Source: Lunularia cruciata (taxonomy: Eukaryota > Streptophyta > Marchantiopsida > Lunulariales > Lunulariaceae). From it: DNA of 64,000 nucleotides. The notes beneath the pieces were generated by a model. The model was given only the letters and a program-made list of their open reading frames with translations, searched no databases and was not told where the DNA came from. Each line of letters opens with the position of its first letter. Within the stretch, counting starts at the first letter, position 1. The position numbers were made by a program, and so were the translations under genes. This document shows positions 50,249-61,760 of the stretch, piece by piece. The DNA lies in the NCBI GenBank assembly GCA_948567375.1, contig OX419757.1:14632001-14696000 (forward strand), written 5' to 3'.

Positions 50249-51152
50249 TTATTGGGATTCCTCATTTTCATATTTTTCTACTCCACAAACTCCATCTGGG
50301 TGATTTGTTGAGTCATCTATTCTTGAGTGGATATTCTGCAATGAAACGACCAATTTGGCAGCAATAAAAATAACCACTATTTTTTTGTAATCTTTCCCTA
50401 TCTTTAATGCCAAGTGATCTCCGTTGGATGATATCAATCTCCATTGGTGCCGGCTCCTCCACTTATGTGTAGTGTATTGGTAGGTTCTATGCAGGTCAAG
50501 GTCAAGACCAAGTTGTTGCAACCAAGGAGTCAAAGCATTTAGCCAATTGCATGGCTTCCTCCAAGTGTTTTGGCTCTTACACATAGTCACCTCTAGTTTG
50601 GTTTGTGACTTCAAGACCCTCACAAATAGATCCAAAGCTTCACCTTCCAGTATATCTAGAATTTGCATGATGGTGTTTTGGAATTGCATGATGTAGCTTC
50701 TTATAGAGCCAATCTGCTTCAACTCCGCCAACCTATCTTGTGTAGCTTGTGTGGCATTTATAACTTGGAATTGACCAATTATTGCATTCTTGAATTCTGC
50801 CCATGTCAAGATTGGTGCAGAAAATTGCGATTCAGCTTGCTGCACTCGGAACCGCCACCATAGCTTTGCTACTCCGTCCAATTGGCTAGAAGCCAAGAGG
50901 ATTTGTTTCCGTTCATCTTGAAGATTTATAGTTTCAAAATAACATTCACAATCAAATTTTTTTTTCCATTGCACCTAAGAGATTCTTACCTTCAAATACC
51001 TTGGGCTTTGGAAATTGGATTTTCTCTTCCCCTCCTCAAAATGGTGCTCTCTTTACATGTTCTTATCATTGATGATCTTATTCTTCCAACAATTGAGTAA
51101 GGTGCTCGATTTGCTGTTACATGGCAATGATAACCTTGGGCATTGGTGCCAT
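50249..51152 (-). pseudogene. gag: gag of chromovirus copy 2
   Basis: The start corresponds to MAPMPKVIIAM at 51152. The capsid core includes DERKQILLASSQLDGVAKLW, AEFKNAIIGQFQVINAT and LAELKQIGSIRSYIMQFQ, closely matching copy 1. The open stretch 50974-50249 is the longest in this element. The knuckle region near 50370 reads GYFYCCQIGRFIAEY, with the first and last metal ligands lost. Confidence 0.85.
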
Positions 51153-51435
51153 GATTATTATTCTATCAAATTACCTATAGTTGATCTAAATTAACATGTA
51201 TAGTTGATCTAAGTAAACACGTCCATTGTTCTCCATAAGTTACAATTGGAAGTATCAAGGGTTCATCAAACAAGGTGATCGCTTTCAAAAAAAATTTCCC
51301 AAAGCGTGAGATGATGAAATTGAGTGAAATGATGAAATTGAGTGAAATGATGCTTTGGTAGTACATGAACATGGAAATACCAATGGTTTGGCAAAAATGG
51401 ATTTGGTGGTCCATAATTCTATCCATCTCATTTTT

Positions 51436-51447
51436 GCTCTGATACCA
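51436..51447 (-). other. Primer-binding site of chromovirus copy 2
   Basis: GCTCTGATACCA on the plus strand is TGGTATCAGAGC on the minus strand, complementary to the initiator-Met tRNA 3' end and one base from the LTR, exactly as in copy 1. Confidence 0.9.
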
Positions 51448-51448
51448 A

Positions 51449-51888
51449 TGTACAAGACCAAGACCAAGACCAAGACCAAGGAGAGAAATAGGAGAATGGA
51501 AGATCAAAATAAAAGATCACACTGGAACTCTTAAATGAGAGAAACTCCAAATGCCTAACATGAGCATAAGCTTTGGTATTTATAGAGAAATATACATGGC
51601 TCTAAAGAACTTCTCAAGAAGCTTCCTAAAAGTGGCCTACTTGGAGTGCAAGCAAAGCTAGCCAAGAAGCTTCCCAAGAAGCATCCTTCTAGAAACCACC
51701 TACTTGGCGTGCAAGCTAAGCTAGCCAAGAAGCTTCCCAAGAAACTTCCTCCTTGGCATGCATATTACCCAACACTTGGAAGGTGCCAAGTAGCTTCCTA
51801 TATGCTTCTAGAATATTCTTAGCTAATTTGGCCCATTTGCTACTTAGTTAGTCTTGACTAACTCTTCAGTAAGCTTCATATTGTTACA
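51449..51888 (-). repeat. 5' LTR of chromovirus copy 2 (440 bp)
   Basis: On the minus strand it begins TGTAACAATATGAAGCTTAC at 51888 and ends GTACA at 51449. The TATA box is at 51577-51584. A short array of CAAGAC hexamers (about 51453-51480) has expanded at its 3' end. It contains the same GAAGCTTC-rich core as the other three LTRs. Confidence 0.9.
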
Positions 51889-52140
51889 AGTCATGGCATT
51901 TTACAAGTCATGTCATAAAATGATCTTGGCATCCTTGAACCATAATAACACCTCATGTAATTAGCACTTCTTGGATTCTCATTCAATAAAGTCATAAGAA
52001 ACTCTTGAGCTCATGCACAATAGTCGTGATATGAACAAAAGGGAGAGTGACACAAGTTTATGCACAATAGTCACGATAGGAACATAATGAGTAGTGACAT
52101 AGATATGACTATACACTAAATCATTTTGAAAACACTTACC
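51889..52140. other. Flank between chromovirus copy 2 and a Harbinger relic
   Basis: AT-rich, with no coding signal. ACAAGTCATG words are repeated just beyond the LTR (51886-51912). Confidence 0.4.
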
Positions 52141-52149
52141 TCTCACAAA

Positions 52150-52700
52150 ATGTAAGGCACTTAGATATAGTCATAATAGTCATAATAGATAACTTGGCCA
52201 TTGACAAAATACAATCCTTTATGACTAAAATAGATTTCCCCCTTGATAATGGGTCTTTGTGCTAAGGGGAAGAAAGTCTCATCAACTAGTCATTCACACC
52301 TTCAAAACTCCTTCCTTGCAACTATGGTTGAAATCCACTTTCTTCTTGGTCTTGCAGTTGCACCTCTTTATTGCATACTTCTAATATTGCTTGCATCACT
52401 ATGTCGGTATAAGTTATTATAGATCATGCACTAACATCTCATTTATTCAAACCCCTCAACACCATAGCTCTAACAATATGATGTCCAAATCATTCAAGAG
52501 CTACAACAAGTTGTATCTCAATGGGGGCCTGATCTTTGTTTTTTCCTTCGTTTTGAATACAAAATGTTCCATAATGATTTTCACCAAAGCAAAAAGTGAA
52601 ACCTTATTGATGCAAATCAATGATTTGAAGGAGGTAGGGTCAAGTTCTATAGAATAAAACATTGGTACTATAGAGTGCTTGAATGCATTGTTGGAGATAC
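52150..52700 (-). pseudogene. Second PIF/Harbinger transposase relic
   Basis: On the minus strand it reads ISNNAFKHSIVPMFY, then SLFALVKIIMEHFVF and KIRPPLRYNLL, then a block parallel to the N-terminal part of the 6748-7720 relic. Near 52290-52200 come FFPLAQRPIIKGEIYFSHKG and VNGQVI, aligning with TLFPLGTQP…REIYFSQKG…NGQVI of the first relic. The first catalytic Asp region is corrupted and the C-terminal third is not visible. It is an old, incomplete copy. Confidence 0.7.
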
Positions 52701-52984
52701 CTATCCCTATGTACAACCTCCCATCACATACAAAGGAACTCTCTTGTGTCATTGTCTCCCTCATCTTATCTAAGTCATCTCACAAATCCCATACCAAATC
52801 AATATCCTATGGATCAACATCAAGCTCAAATTCATTATTATCAAGGTGACCTTCTGCCATTAAAATCTGAGTTGTTTCATGCATGTATCTTTTAATGCTC
52901 TTTCCGAGGAGCATTTGAGGGTTGATCCATGACATCTCAATAACCACCTTATGCTCTCTTTGTGATATTTAGAATCACCTGACA

Positions 52985-53203
52985 TTATCTGCTTTGCTCA
53001 AAGTTAAACTCGCAATCTCCATTTACGCATCTTCTCTTAATCCCTTCTCTTCTTTCTTCATTCTTTGAATTTCTCATCTGAATTTGGATTTCTCCCGACT
53101 TTGCAAGGGGATTTGAGTTTCTCGTTTGAATTTGGGTTTCTTCCTTTTGGCTTTGCAAGTGGATTTGAGTTTCTTGGTCAAATCTGAGTTTCTTCTTTGA
53201 CAT
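52985..53203 (-). pseudogene. Gln/Lys/Glu-rich repetitive frame
   Basis: A 72-codon minus-strand frame contains imperfect repeats around ETQIHLQSQKEETQIQTRNS and IQIQMRNSKN, built on short DNA repeats (GGATTTGAGTTTCTC and variants, 53080-53200). It may be the head or accessory part of the neighbouring Harbinger relic, or only simple sequence. No domain is recognised. Confidence 0.25.
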
Positions 53204-53557
53204 CTCTAGAGAGTAATTGCAAGAATTTAACCTGATAAATGTTCACACCATTCAAATTTTAAAATGGTATTTTTAATGGATCCTTATTAAAGTTTATGGT
53301 TATCCATAAACCCTGAATCCCATAAAATTTTACGAGTAATCTTTTTGCCAAACATTAAGGAATTTACGGCTACATATCTCTACTTAACCTTTGCTTCTAA
53401 ATCTCCCAAGTACCCCCTCTACCCTTAAACATAATACCCATAAATTGTTTTTTTTTTTAATTTTACCCAACTGAAACCCCTAATTACTCACTACTAACAA
53501 GCACACACAACATAGCAAATATTGCTTATATATTATACTTTATTATTAATAAACTTA

Positions 53558-53750
53558 GGTTACTGTTAAATCGATTTCTTCATTTTGTTAAAATGACTCA
53601 CTCTAGTCTGAAACCGGTGAAGTCACAACGATTTTCGTGTGTCATAGTACCGGTTACGTGAAGAGCGCCAACCCCCTGCAGATTAGAGTGGGTCGTTTTA
53701 ACAAAATGAGGAGGTTTGACTTAACAATGCTCTAAATTTAACAGTAATCA
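53558..53750. mobile_element. Foldback, MITE-like element with inverted arms
   Basis: The left arm (53559-53610) contains TTACTGTTAAAT and CATTTTGTTAAAATGACTCA. The right arm (53679-53748) contains their inverse complements (TGGGTCGTTTTAACAAAATG and ATTTAACAGTAA), with about 20 extra bases between the two blocks. The centre carries ACCGGT/ACCGG words. Arms pairing over about 45 bp fit a non-autonomous DNA transposon. No clear target duplication was seen. Confidence 0.6.
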
Positions 53751-56700
53751 AGTCCATCATATTTATTCTGCTTGTAGAGCCTTTGAGCCTTCTGGACAAA
53801 ATAAGAACGATTTTATGAAATCAAGATGCGAGCACTAAGATGTTCAAACATTGAAAATGAAGGTGACAATATCACCAAGCATGTTCATTGTTTCAAAACC
53901 TTAGTTGACCAATAATCATCAACGAGAGTTCAAATCTCATATGAGAACCAAATATTGGTTATTATGTATAATATGCGTACGTTCGCAAGAATGGAGCTCA
54001 AAGGAATTGAGGGGGTCCGCGCAAGCGGTGGAGCATGTGGTTTATAATAGTTTTTGAATTTTTTGAATTTCATTCAAGGTCAACAGAATTTAACCTTTAA
54101 CAGAAGTTAATACCATATCTCCTTCCAGAGTAAAAAATATAAAATATTCAAATTTTCTAGCTCACTTCTCCATTATATGTCTCTGAATATATTCTCAACT
54201 AAAAGCTGATCAATTGCAAGCAACTGAAAGAATCAAAATTTTAGTAAAAGCAAAGACGAATTATTTAATGACTTTGCTCCCCAATCTATTTTCACAAGAA
54301 GATATTTCTTCTTCATCGGGTCCGTCCACTCAAATCAACAAAATCCAGATAAAATACTTTTATTGTCATCTTGATGGACATCATTTTAGTTGATTATAAG
54401 AAACGAGTTGCAATTGAAGGTATTATAAATTCTCGAAATCCGAGAACTCAGGCAAATCTATTTATACTTAACTAATAGACTTACGTACAATATTGCCTCC
54501 TCTAACCAATATATTCTTGGTATCGACTTTAGTGCCACTCACAACATAGCTGTAATAGTTACAATATCCCGTCTCTAAAGAAGATAATTCTTGGTATCGA
54601 CTTTGGTTTCTCTAACCAAGAGAATCCTTGGTAACGACAACATGGCACGCTCTGTATAATCTTATGTGCCTTACGCGCAACTGCAAAAGGTCTACATGTG
54701 GCATTGTTGCAAACTTTTCTAAAGCAAAGTTCGCAACGATGCTCATGCAGTTCTGAGTTTGGATTGAAATGCATATTTCTGAGGGAGAGGCCCTCCTCCG
54801 AAGGATGAAGAATATGGACTTTTGGACACTTGCCTAACAAACTCTGATACCATATGTGAAAAAAATACCTAAGGATGGGAATAGAAGATTGCTTTGAATG
54901 CTTTAATTCGAAAATGAATGATATGAAGAACAAAATTCATGGCTTAAATAGGTATTTAAGCTATGAACAGGAATACACCAGAAAGTGTAAGGGCTCCAAG
55001 AGCTCCATACTAATGGGGGATCTAGGTTCACGCCAGAAAGGACTCATGGTGCCTTGTCTAATATCTTCGGATTTGGCCGGTCATTTGGCTTGATGATTGT
55101 ATACTCACTTCCCTTCCCTTGGTTTCTGTCCTGTATCACTTCCACCTTGTTTCCAGTCAATTCAATCTCTATTCAACATCTGTCAACCACATTAGGTCAA
55201 TACCAATTATGGTCAACTTGAGTATGGCACCGTATTCGCCAAGACTTCCGCAAAAATCCCTGATACTCTTCAACTCCTGGTGACTCGAGGGCAGTGATAC
55301 CAAAAAACTAGAACTGGATTTGCTCCAGAATCTCAGTTTACACCAGTACTACACCAGAGTCTCGGTTTGAGCCAGGCTCAAAAGAACCACATCCATGTTA
55401 CAGGTGTCAGTTATACAGCAGAAAAAGAACTTCAAAGAGCACGCTGATGATGCGCCAATCAGTAGGACGAATAGCACAGGTAGAAGCATACAGTGGACTG
55501 GCGCACTTGGACCTGACATGTTCGAATTCCATGCATATGGAAATAAACAACTATGCATCTCTGGTTGAGCAAGCTTGAGCACTGGCGTAGCTACAACATT
55601 CCTACACAACAAACTTAATAAATTCGTAACTCAAAAGACTTTCAACAGTTCAGAAGCTACCTGGATGACCAAAACGGTCAGAGCACACTTATCTAAAGGG
55701 CGAGATTGAGATCGGACATCCTGGACAACAACAGACATGACTTGTAGCGAAAGAATAAGATACTGAAAAATTAAATTGCCTGTATTCAAAATTCACAAGT
55801 GGTTCGACACTAGTAACCTCGAACATCATACTACTAGAGAGTCTCCATATATTAGAGCGATCTCGAATACATTGGTGCCCGTTGGTGTGACGGGCAGAGG
55901 GACTAAACTTTTTTGTTCCAATCAAGTTCAAGTACTGTTAGTTTCACGTTGGTTAAAGTTTAATTTCACCCATAAGAACGTCAAAGTCCCTGCAAATTTT
56001 GATTTACTCCCCTTTGATTCGTTTTTAACCACTGAAATTCAAAGTTTAGATGTGCAAGAGACGGGATCCTTCCAGAACCCACGCATCATCCCCAGTTCAT
56101 ACGATGGATCACGGTACTAAGAATCATCTTGCCAACCAAAGTAAACAATAATCTACACGATAACTAGGAAAACCACAGATTCTGAAGATGTACTCGTATT
56201 CATTTCTAGAGTTTAGATATATTTTTCGGTGGCTCGTAAAAATCTCGTATGAAGGTCATCCCCACCAACCCACGGCAAAACAGGGCGGAAGTAGTATACG
56301 ACAAGCGGGGCCACAGCTGAAACGTTCAAAGTCCACTCAGAAACTTATTTACATGTAGGTAATGTGTAGTAAAACGAGCAGTGTTGCAATAATTTCCACA
56401 CATGTGCCTTCTTTGTAACGAAAATGGCTACTTTATAGCCTAACATCTATAACATCACCCCAAAACAGGTCACTTTTTACAACGTAGAAACACTGGGAAC
56501 TCCTCACGTGATAATGATCGATATAGTATCTTCATGTCCAATTCCATGTACCACCAAATGGATGTCAATCTGCACATCATACACACCTGCTAAGAAAAAT
56601 AGATTAGTTTTGTTGCTTCTCTACTTCGACATATGTCCAAGAACCACACCTACACTTAACTAGCACATCGAACAAATCGAGTGCCTTATTGTGATCAGTT

Positions 56701-57284
56701 TTCGTATGTAATTTGAACTAGACACACACAACAGTGGTATACAGTTTAAAATGACAACGTGAGGACGACATGGTCACTAGAAATTCTTGTCAGCCGGTGT
56801 TCCCCGACCTTATACACTCGCCGTAATATAACATTAAACACGGGTTGGAAAGATTTTTCAGTGACTACAAATGATTATCTTCCTCTGGTTTAAGGGTATT
56901 CTTTCGCAAATCATATTCATCCCTTAGTCGAGTTCCATTGGTCACATTTCCGTAGTGAATGTTGACGAAGAATTCAATAATCTGGAGGATTTATATGTCA
57001 CTCAGTTATACATAACCGACGGTACATGAACCGCAGGACTCAGTTGGCGAATTGAATACACACCTCCATGACTCGCATCGACATATGCTCTTCGAAGCGT
57101 TTGAAACGAAGTGTGTACATATTTCTTCATTGTCAAGATTATCTATAGCATCTGCTTAGTCTCCGTTCTCTGTTCCCTGCAGCGGGCCAATAACAAGCTC
57201 CAAACTTTCAATCTCCAAACATTATAGTGCAGTCCACTCTAACAAGAATTCTTCATACACATTAAGCAGATTCACACCCTTTTC
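53751..57284. other. No protein-coding gene recognised; possible LTR relic at 54841
   Basis: The interval becomes less AT-rich towards its right end. ACTCTGATACCA at 54841-54852 matches the initiator-Met primer-site complement in 11 of 12 bases and may mark another retrotransposon relic on the minus strand. The minus frame 54933-54559 has a Cys/His-containing stretch (HEHRCELCFRKVCNNATC) with no assignable family. The part from about 55600 to 57280 may include 3' UTR of the minus-strand gene that follows. Confidence 0.4.
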
Positions 57285-57623
57285 CTATCCACGAAAAATG
57301 GCTGCAAGCAGATTGGCCTCGTTGCTCCTTATCAAGCTCTTAACACATCTTCCGTCTCTGCAGTAACCACAGAAATTACCAGTATAGATCAACCTGGTAA
57401 CACCAGTATATTGGATTTTGACACGCCAAAAATCGAGCAAACTCACAGAAGATCATAAATTTAAATGTATGACCTACCTTTCAGCACCTCCATAGGCTGC
57501 TTGACTTTGAGTATTCCGGTAGCGTCGATCTTGGCAGTTGTAGTGAAAATACATAATGCATCCAGAGATAATAACGGCACAGTACAAAATCGGACCAATG
57601 ATGGGAGCTAGGGGCGGAACCAT
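57285..57623 (-). CDS. Small single-pass membrane protein
   Basis: I do not recognise the family. The minus strand has ATG at 57621-57623 and reads MVPPLAPIIGPILYC, a hydrophobic helix (about residues 7-26, ILYCAVIISGCIMYF), then a charged Tyr/Arg/Gln-rich tail (QDRRYRNTQSQAAYGG). Unspliced, it stops at 57474 after 49 residues. A good donor (AAG|GTAGGT, intron from 57477) and acceptor (TTACTGCAG at 57358) would join to 57357-57285, adding RDGRCVKSLIRSNEANLLAA and a few residues to give about 72. The upstream 58200-57630 region looks like a spliced 5' leader. A helix followed by a polar tail with clean splice sites argues for a real short gene; expression is unproven. Confidence 0.5.
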
Positions 57624-57629
57624 GGCTCA

Positions 57630-58210
57630 AAAGCTGGTACAAGCACAACTATTCCAACACCACAAAACATAAGCCCACTGGTCAAGAATAGGTGCGACTC
57701 CTTAAATATACCAGACAAAGAGGCAAACAAGCCAGCAAAATGAACTCTCTTTCACGGTTCCTCAGCGTGTGATGAACTTTCCGGGAGGATAGCAAGTGCA
57801 ATACTTTCTCCTGAAGTTATCCCTTAAAACAAAATGTTCATCAAATGTGTGTTCGGAGATTGACTATCTACCAAATAAAGAACAACACAACTTCCAACAG
57901 TAATCAAGGTTCGAATCAATCATCTGATCCTAATCCTGACCAACAACCGGAGAACAACAAGTACAAATAGCCCATCTCTAACCTATATTGTGAGCAATTG
58001 TGAACACAAACCCGCACCGAGGTAGAGAAGTTCGATGAACAGATCCGCACCTGTGATAACACCCTAATGCACCTCGATTGTTTACATATACATCCACTCG
58101 AATGAGCCCTGCAAATCGCGAACTTGAGTGAAGACCGTACGCGTTAGTCAAAATCAGATTTCTCTTTCCTCCTTCTCTTTCTCAGATCAAGCCTGAACTT
58201 CCTTCGAGAA
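57630..58210 (-). promoter_or_regulatory. Putative 5' leader of the small membrane-protein gene
   Basis: Read on the minus strand, the sequence is pyrimidine/purine mixed with GAGAAAGAGAAGGAGGAAAG at its start (about 58190-58160), typical of plant 5' UTRs. It contains several upstream ATGs and splice-like sites. No long frame is present. Confidence 0.35.
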
Positions 58211-58213
58211 CAT

Positions 58214-58238
58214 GGGGGGGGGGGGGGGGGGGGGGGGG
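58214..58238 (+). repeat. Homopolymer of 25 G
   Basis: A run of 25 consecutive G bases lies just upstream of the putative minus-strand 5' leader. It may be a true simple repeat able to form a G-quadruplex, or its length may be an assembly artefact. The open frame starting at 58212 owes its glycine run to it and is not supported as a gene. Confidence 0.9.
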
Positions 58239-58430
58239 CACGGAGAATGGTCAGATATTCACAGGGCAAAGAAGTTCTCTCGACGCTGTCTCTTGCTCAT
58301 TTGCACTGAAGCTGTCCTGTCACTCGAAACCATGATTGTCTTTGATGCTAATATAATAAGGATTACCACTGATTTAATCCGTGTCCCTAATGGAAAGATG
58401 GCATTCAAGCAAGCTACTCAAGCACGCACG

Positions 58431-58452
58431 ACACGTCATGTACATGACGTGT
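58431..58452. promoter_or_regulatory. 22-bp perfect palindrome with two bZIP-type cores
   Basis: ACACGTCATGT followed by its exact inverse complement ACATGACGTGT. Each half holds an ACGT core in a TGACGTGT/ACACGTCA context, a typical plant bZIP (G/C-box hybrid) site. It is about 230 bp upstream of the putative leader of the minus-strand small membrane-protein gene. Confidence 0.55.
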
Positions 58453-58724
58453 GTCCCCTCCCAAGCATTAAAATAATCATTTTCCAGGGGAGCACCTGGG
58501 GCCTGTGGTCGTTTATCAAGGAACATTATTATCAGCACAAATTTCGTCTTCCTTGTTTTCTTATTTCTTATTCTCAATTTAAAGTGGACAGCCATGGACC
58601 CGCCTACTACAAGCAACAATCCAACAAAAGCGGCAGAACAAAACAATTTATATTTTACACTTATCTAACCGGATCCTCTCTACCGGAACACCTAACTACT
58701 AGATATGCTAAAAGGAATAGGTGA

Positions 58725-61700
58725 TTATCATTTTCCCATCCCTCGAGAGTTTACAACATTTATTTTTTCTTAAATTCTCGAGCCTCCTGACTTATATTAG
58801 TAGATATACTTTTGCCTTGACCAGGAGAGGAGAGGGGTACTGGCATTTCTTGGTGAAGTCATCGGTGCTTCCTTTGGCGATAGGCTCATAAATGATAGCC
58901 TGGCTGCATTGTCCACTATCTTGCTTGTAATATAACTGTAATATTTAGTTTAGTGTTTCAAGATTCCATATGCTCATAAAGCATGATTGCTCCGTCTAGC
59001 CCTGGGTTGAACAAGTAGATGATAACAAGAAAGATGGAAAGTTTCCATCAAATAAAATCTAAAAGATAAAATGAAACTAAATTCCAATAGTATTGGTACG
59101 AGAAGATCGTACTACTTGCCCGTAGAAAATCAGACAAATATAAATCAAACGGTCTATATATCACTCGCTGGAGCATTTGGAAAAGCATTAAGGATCAAGG
59201 AGAGTACTCGGAACACATTACCTAGTGTGCAGTGTGGTTGTTTTCCAGTGGATTATACCTATCAATGATAAAATGGAAATAAAAAAATCGAATGTGATTG
59301 TTCTTCTATAGATTACTACATCAACCCTATCCTAAACCATGTGGTCCTTCAAGACTAGTTTTGAGCATTTAGATGATTGTTTCTCCCCCAAACTACCATA
59401 CTTAGGCTTTCCCTTTCTCTTTTCTTTCTACCAGCATTTTGCCTCAAGTTTGGGGCACCCAAGTGCTACTTGTTTGTTTGCTACATCTTGCCTCCTTGCT
59501 TTGTCAAAGGGGACATTAGGTGTTTAACCCATTGCCATGGAGCATGTTTTCTTGCATTTAGTGTCATGCACAATTTATCTTCAAGTTTACTACTCCCTTT
59601 CTTCTTTCTTATCTCCTCCTCAATGTGAAGTAGCCAAGCCAAGTGCATGTGAGATGGTTATTCTTGGCATTAGAGCTTCATTGGACCTGAACCCAATTGG
59701 GTGGTTGTCCAAGTGAATGTCTCAACTACCTTCAATACTATTTCTTGTCCAATTCTTTTAGCTCTTTGTTTGGCAAGGGATTAGATTCATGCTTTGATTT
59801 CTTTATGCATACCTTCTATGGCATTGAGACACCATTGTTGTACAACTTTATTATCACAAGAGAGTTCACTCAAGTAGCATTTGTAAAGGGTACATGCTAA
59901 GGACATACAAAGATGTGAATAAGTCTTGCAGTACATAAGTACATACCTACATCTTGGATCTCTTGGAGGATGTGGTCAAAGTAGTGCATGATTTCTATAC
60001 ATCATCCTTACTAATATAATTCACAAAGTCTTAATACTGACATTTGATATGTTTATAAGAATATATTTGATATTTCGTTTTGGAATTAGATAAAATTTAT
60101 TTAAGAAAATGTATTCATATTTATAATTTAGAAAGGATAAAATAACACAATACATCAAGGCTTTTTTCTCGATAACAAAGTATATACTTAATCCATGTCG
60201 TTACATAATATAAGATGGCCTGCTGTTTATTTTATATTCTTTTTAACCAAGATTTCTATGAGGTTTGGATCAACTTTAGTTCCATTAAAGAGAAGTTTAG
60301 ATTGAGTTGTTGAAACGAAGTTATAATAACTATTCTGCTTAACTTTTCCTGACCTAATGATTTACGACTAAAAGAAAGAAAGAGAATCAATACCGACATA
60401 CAAAGATGTGAATAAGTCTTGCAGACTATTATATCTTCTTTAATTTATGTTATTTTTCTATAAGGTCTTTGTAGTTAATTTAAACATGGAAAAGTCTCAA
60501 ATATTAGCATAACAACAATCTTTAATCGTTTTGAAATTATTATTTTGCTCATAATTATTTTCCCAAGCACCTTGTACCAAAGTAAGGTAAAAATACATTA
60601 AAGTACTACCTGACTCTTCTTTTCTTAGAACTTAATCTATTATTTCAGAAATACGCATATCTCTAAGACGCATTCAATTCCTTGACATGCATATCCGACA
60701 ATCATTGTTGCAAAAAATATTTTAGTCTTTCATCTCAAGCATGGACTTTTCTATGGGACTTGGTCATTCTACTCTAACTATGATATTTGTTCCGGCAATC
60801 ATGCCTTTAATAGATATGTTTAATGATACGTTACAGAATAAAAACAGAATATTTATTAAAGATTCTTAAGTGAAATATATTATTTATAACATATATTACT
60901 GGTCTGCATAAAAATTTATTTTATTTTATTGTATTAACGGGACAAATATGTTACTTAAAGAAAACATCTGGCGACATTCGATTTCTAATGCTTTCGTGAA
61001 ATATTACAGTTAGGACTGTAATGGCTACTCAAACCATTGTCTGAAGCTCGGACTTTGGTACAACCCTAAGTGAATTGCATTACCTCACAATTGCATTATT
61101 TGATAGTTGTATTGAATCTTGTAGGAAGATGCAATGGATAATTGCATTATTTGGTGAATTGTTATCTACTGCTTGTACCGAATCTTCTAGAAAGATGCAA
61201 TGGACAAATTACTTGAGTTGCTGATATTATGAGGAAATGGAGCAAGATCAAAAAGGTTAGCAATGACTCGAACATAATTAATCCAAGTAGTCGCCTTAAG
61301 TCTTCTTATATTCATACTTGATGTGAGATATTTAAAATAATATAAAAGGATATATAGATGCAAATTCCTGCAGACAGGCGTGACATGATCACAGCTAGAT
61401 TACTAGAGTAAGTGATGCTTGGGTCAAAATTGGACAGTGGAAGTAACATACTGTGGTTTGAGGGGAGATGTGATACCCCACTACTACTGAAGGTCACTCA
61501 AGCCAATCCAGAGTCCTCTCGAACTCCTGCAGCACGGAATTCGCATAAGAAGAAAACACATCCTTCCAAACTTTAGAACGTGACAATTCAGCAAGAGCTA
61601 ACCTGGCTTTGGGGACAGTAGAATGTACAAAGAGCGCATGCAACTGGAAGGGGGCATTTTTGCCAAATTTAAGGATTTAAAATATCATTGTATGAAAACT

Positions 61701-61760
61701 CAGTTCCCTACCTGGCAAGAGTTAGTTTCGGATGCGCTGAAGTCTCCAATTTAGCTTAGA
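58725..61760. other. Intergenic, no gene recognised
   Basis: Mostly AT-rich, especially 59950-61000. Frames at 59071-59268 and 59339-59900 (plus) have no known motif. A 30-bp exact direct repeat is present at 59902 and 60395. Near 61090-61215 a TTGCATTATTTG…AGATGCAATGGA block is duplicated in tandem with divergence. Confidence 0.45.
59902..60424. repeat. 30-bp direct repeats flanking 463 bp of AT-rich DNA
   Basis: GACATACAAAGATGTGAATA followed by AGTCTTGCAG occurs exactly at 59902-59931 and again at 60395-60424. The intervening 463 bp is very AT-rich and has no open frame of note. Confidence 0.85.

Larger units (their letters stand above)
46273..51888 (-). mobile_element. Ty3/gypsy chromovirus, full length but decayed (copy 2)
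   Basis: It is the same family as the element at 27226-32897, in the opposite orientation and more degraded. Both LTRs, the primer site, gag, protease, RT, integrase and chromodomain are recognisable by direct comparison. The flanks GGTCA (46268-46272) and AGTCA (51889-51893) match in four of five bases, consistent with an aged 5-bp target duplication. Confidence 0.92.

Noticed and set aside
55349-55612. Minus-strand frame with a hydrophobic segment
   Set aside because: There is one hydrophobic run, but no consistent start, splice sites or family similarity could be found.
58212-58724. Plus-strand frame of 170 codons starting with a glycine run
   Set aside because: Its start depends on the 25-G homopolymer, and the remainder has no known domain or codon-use support.
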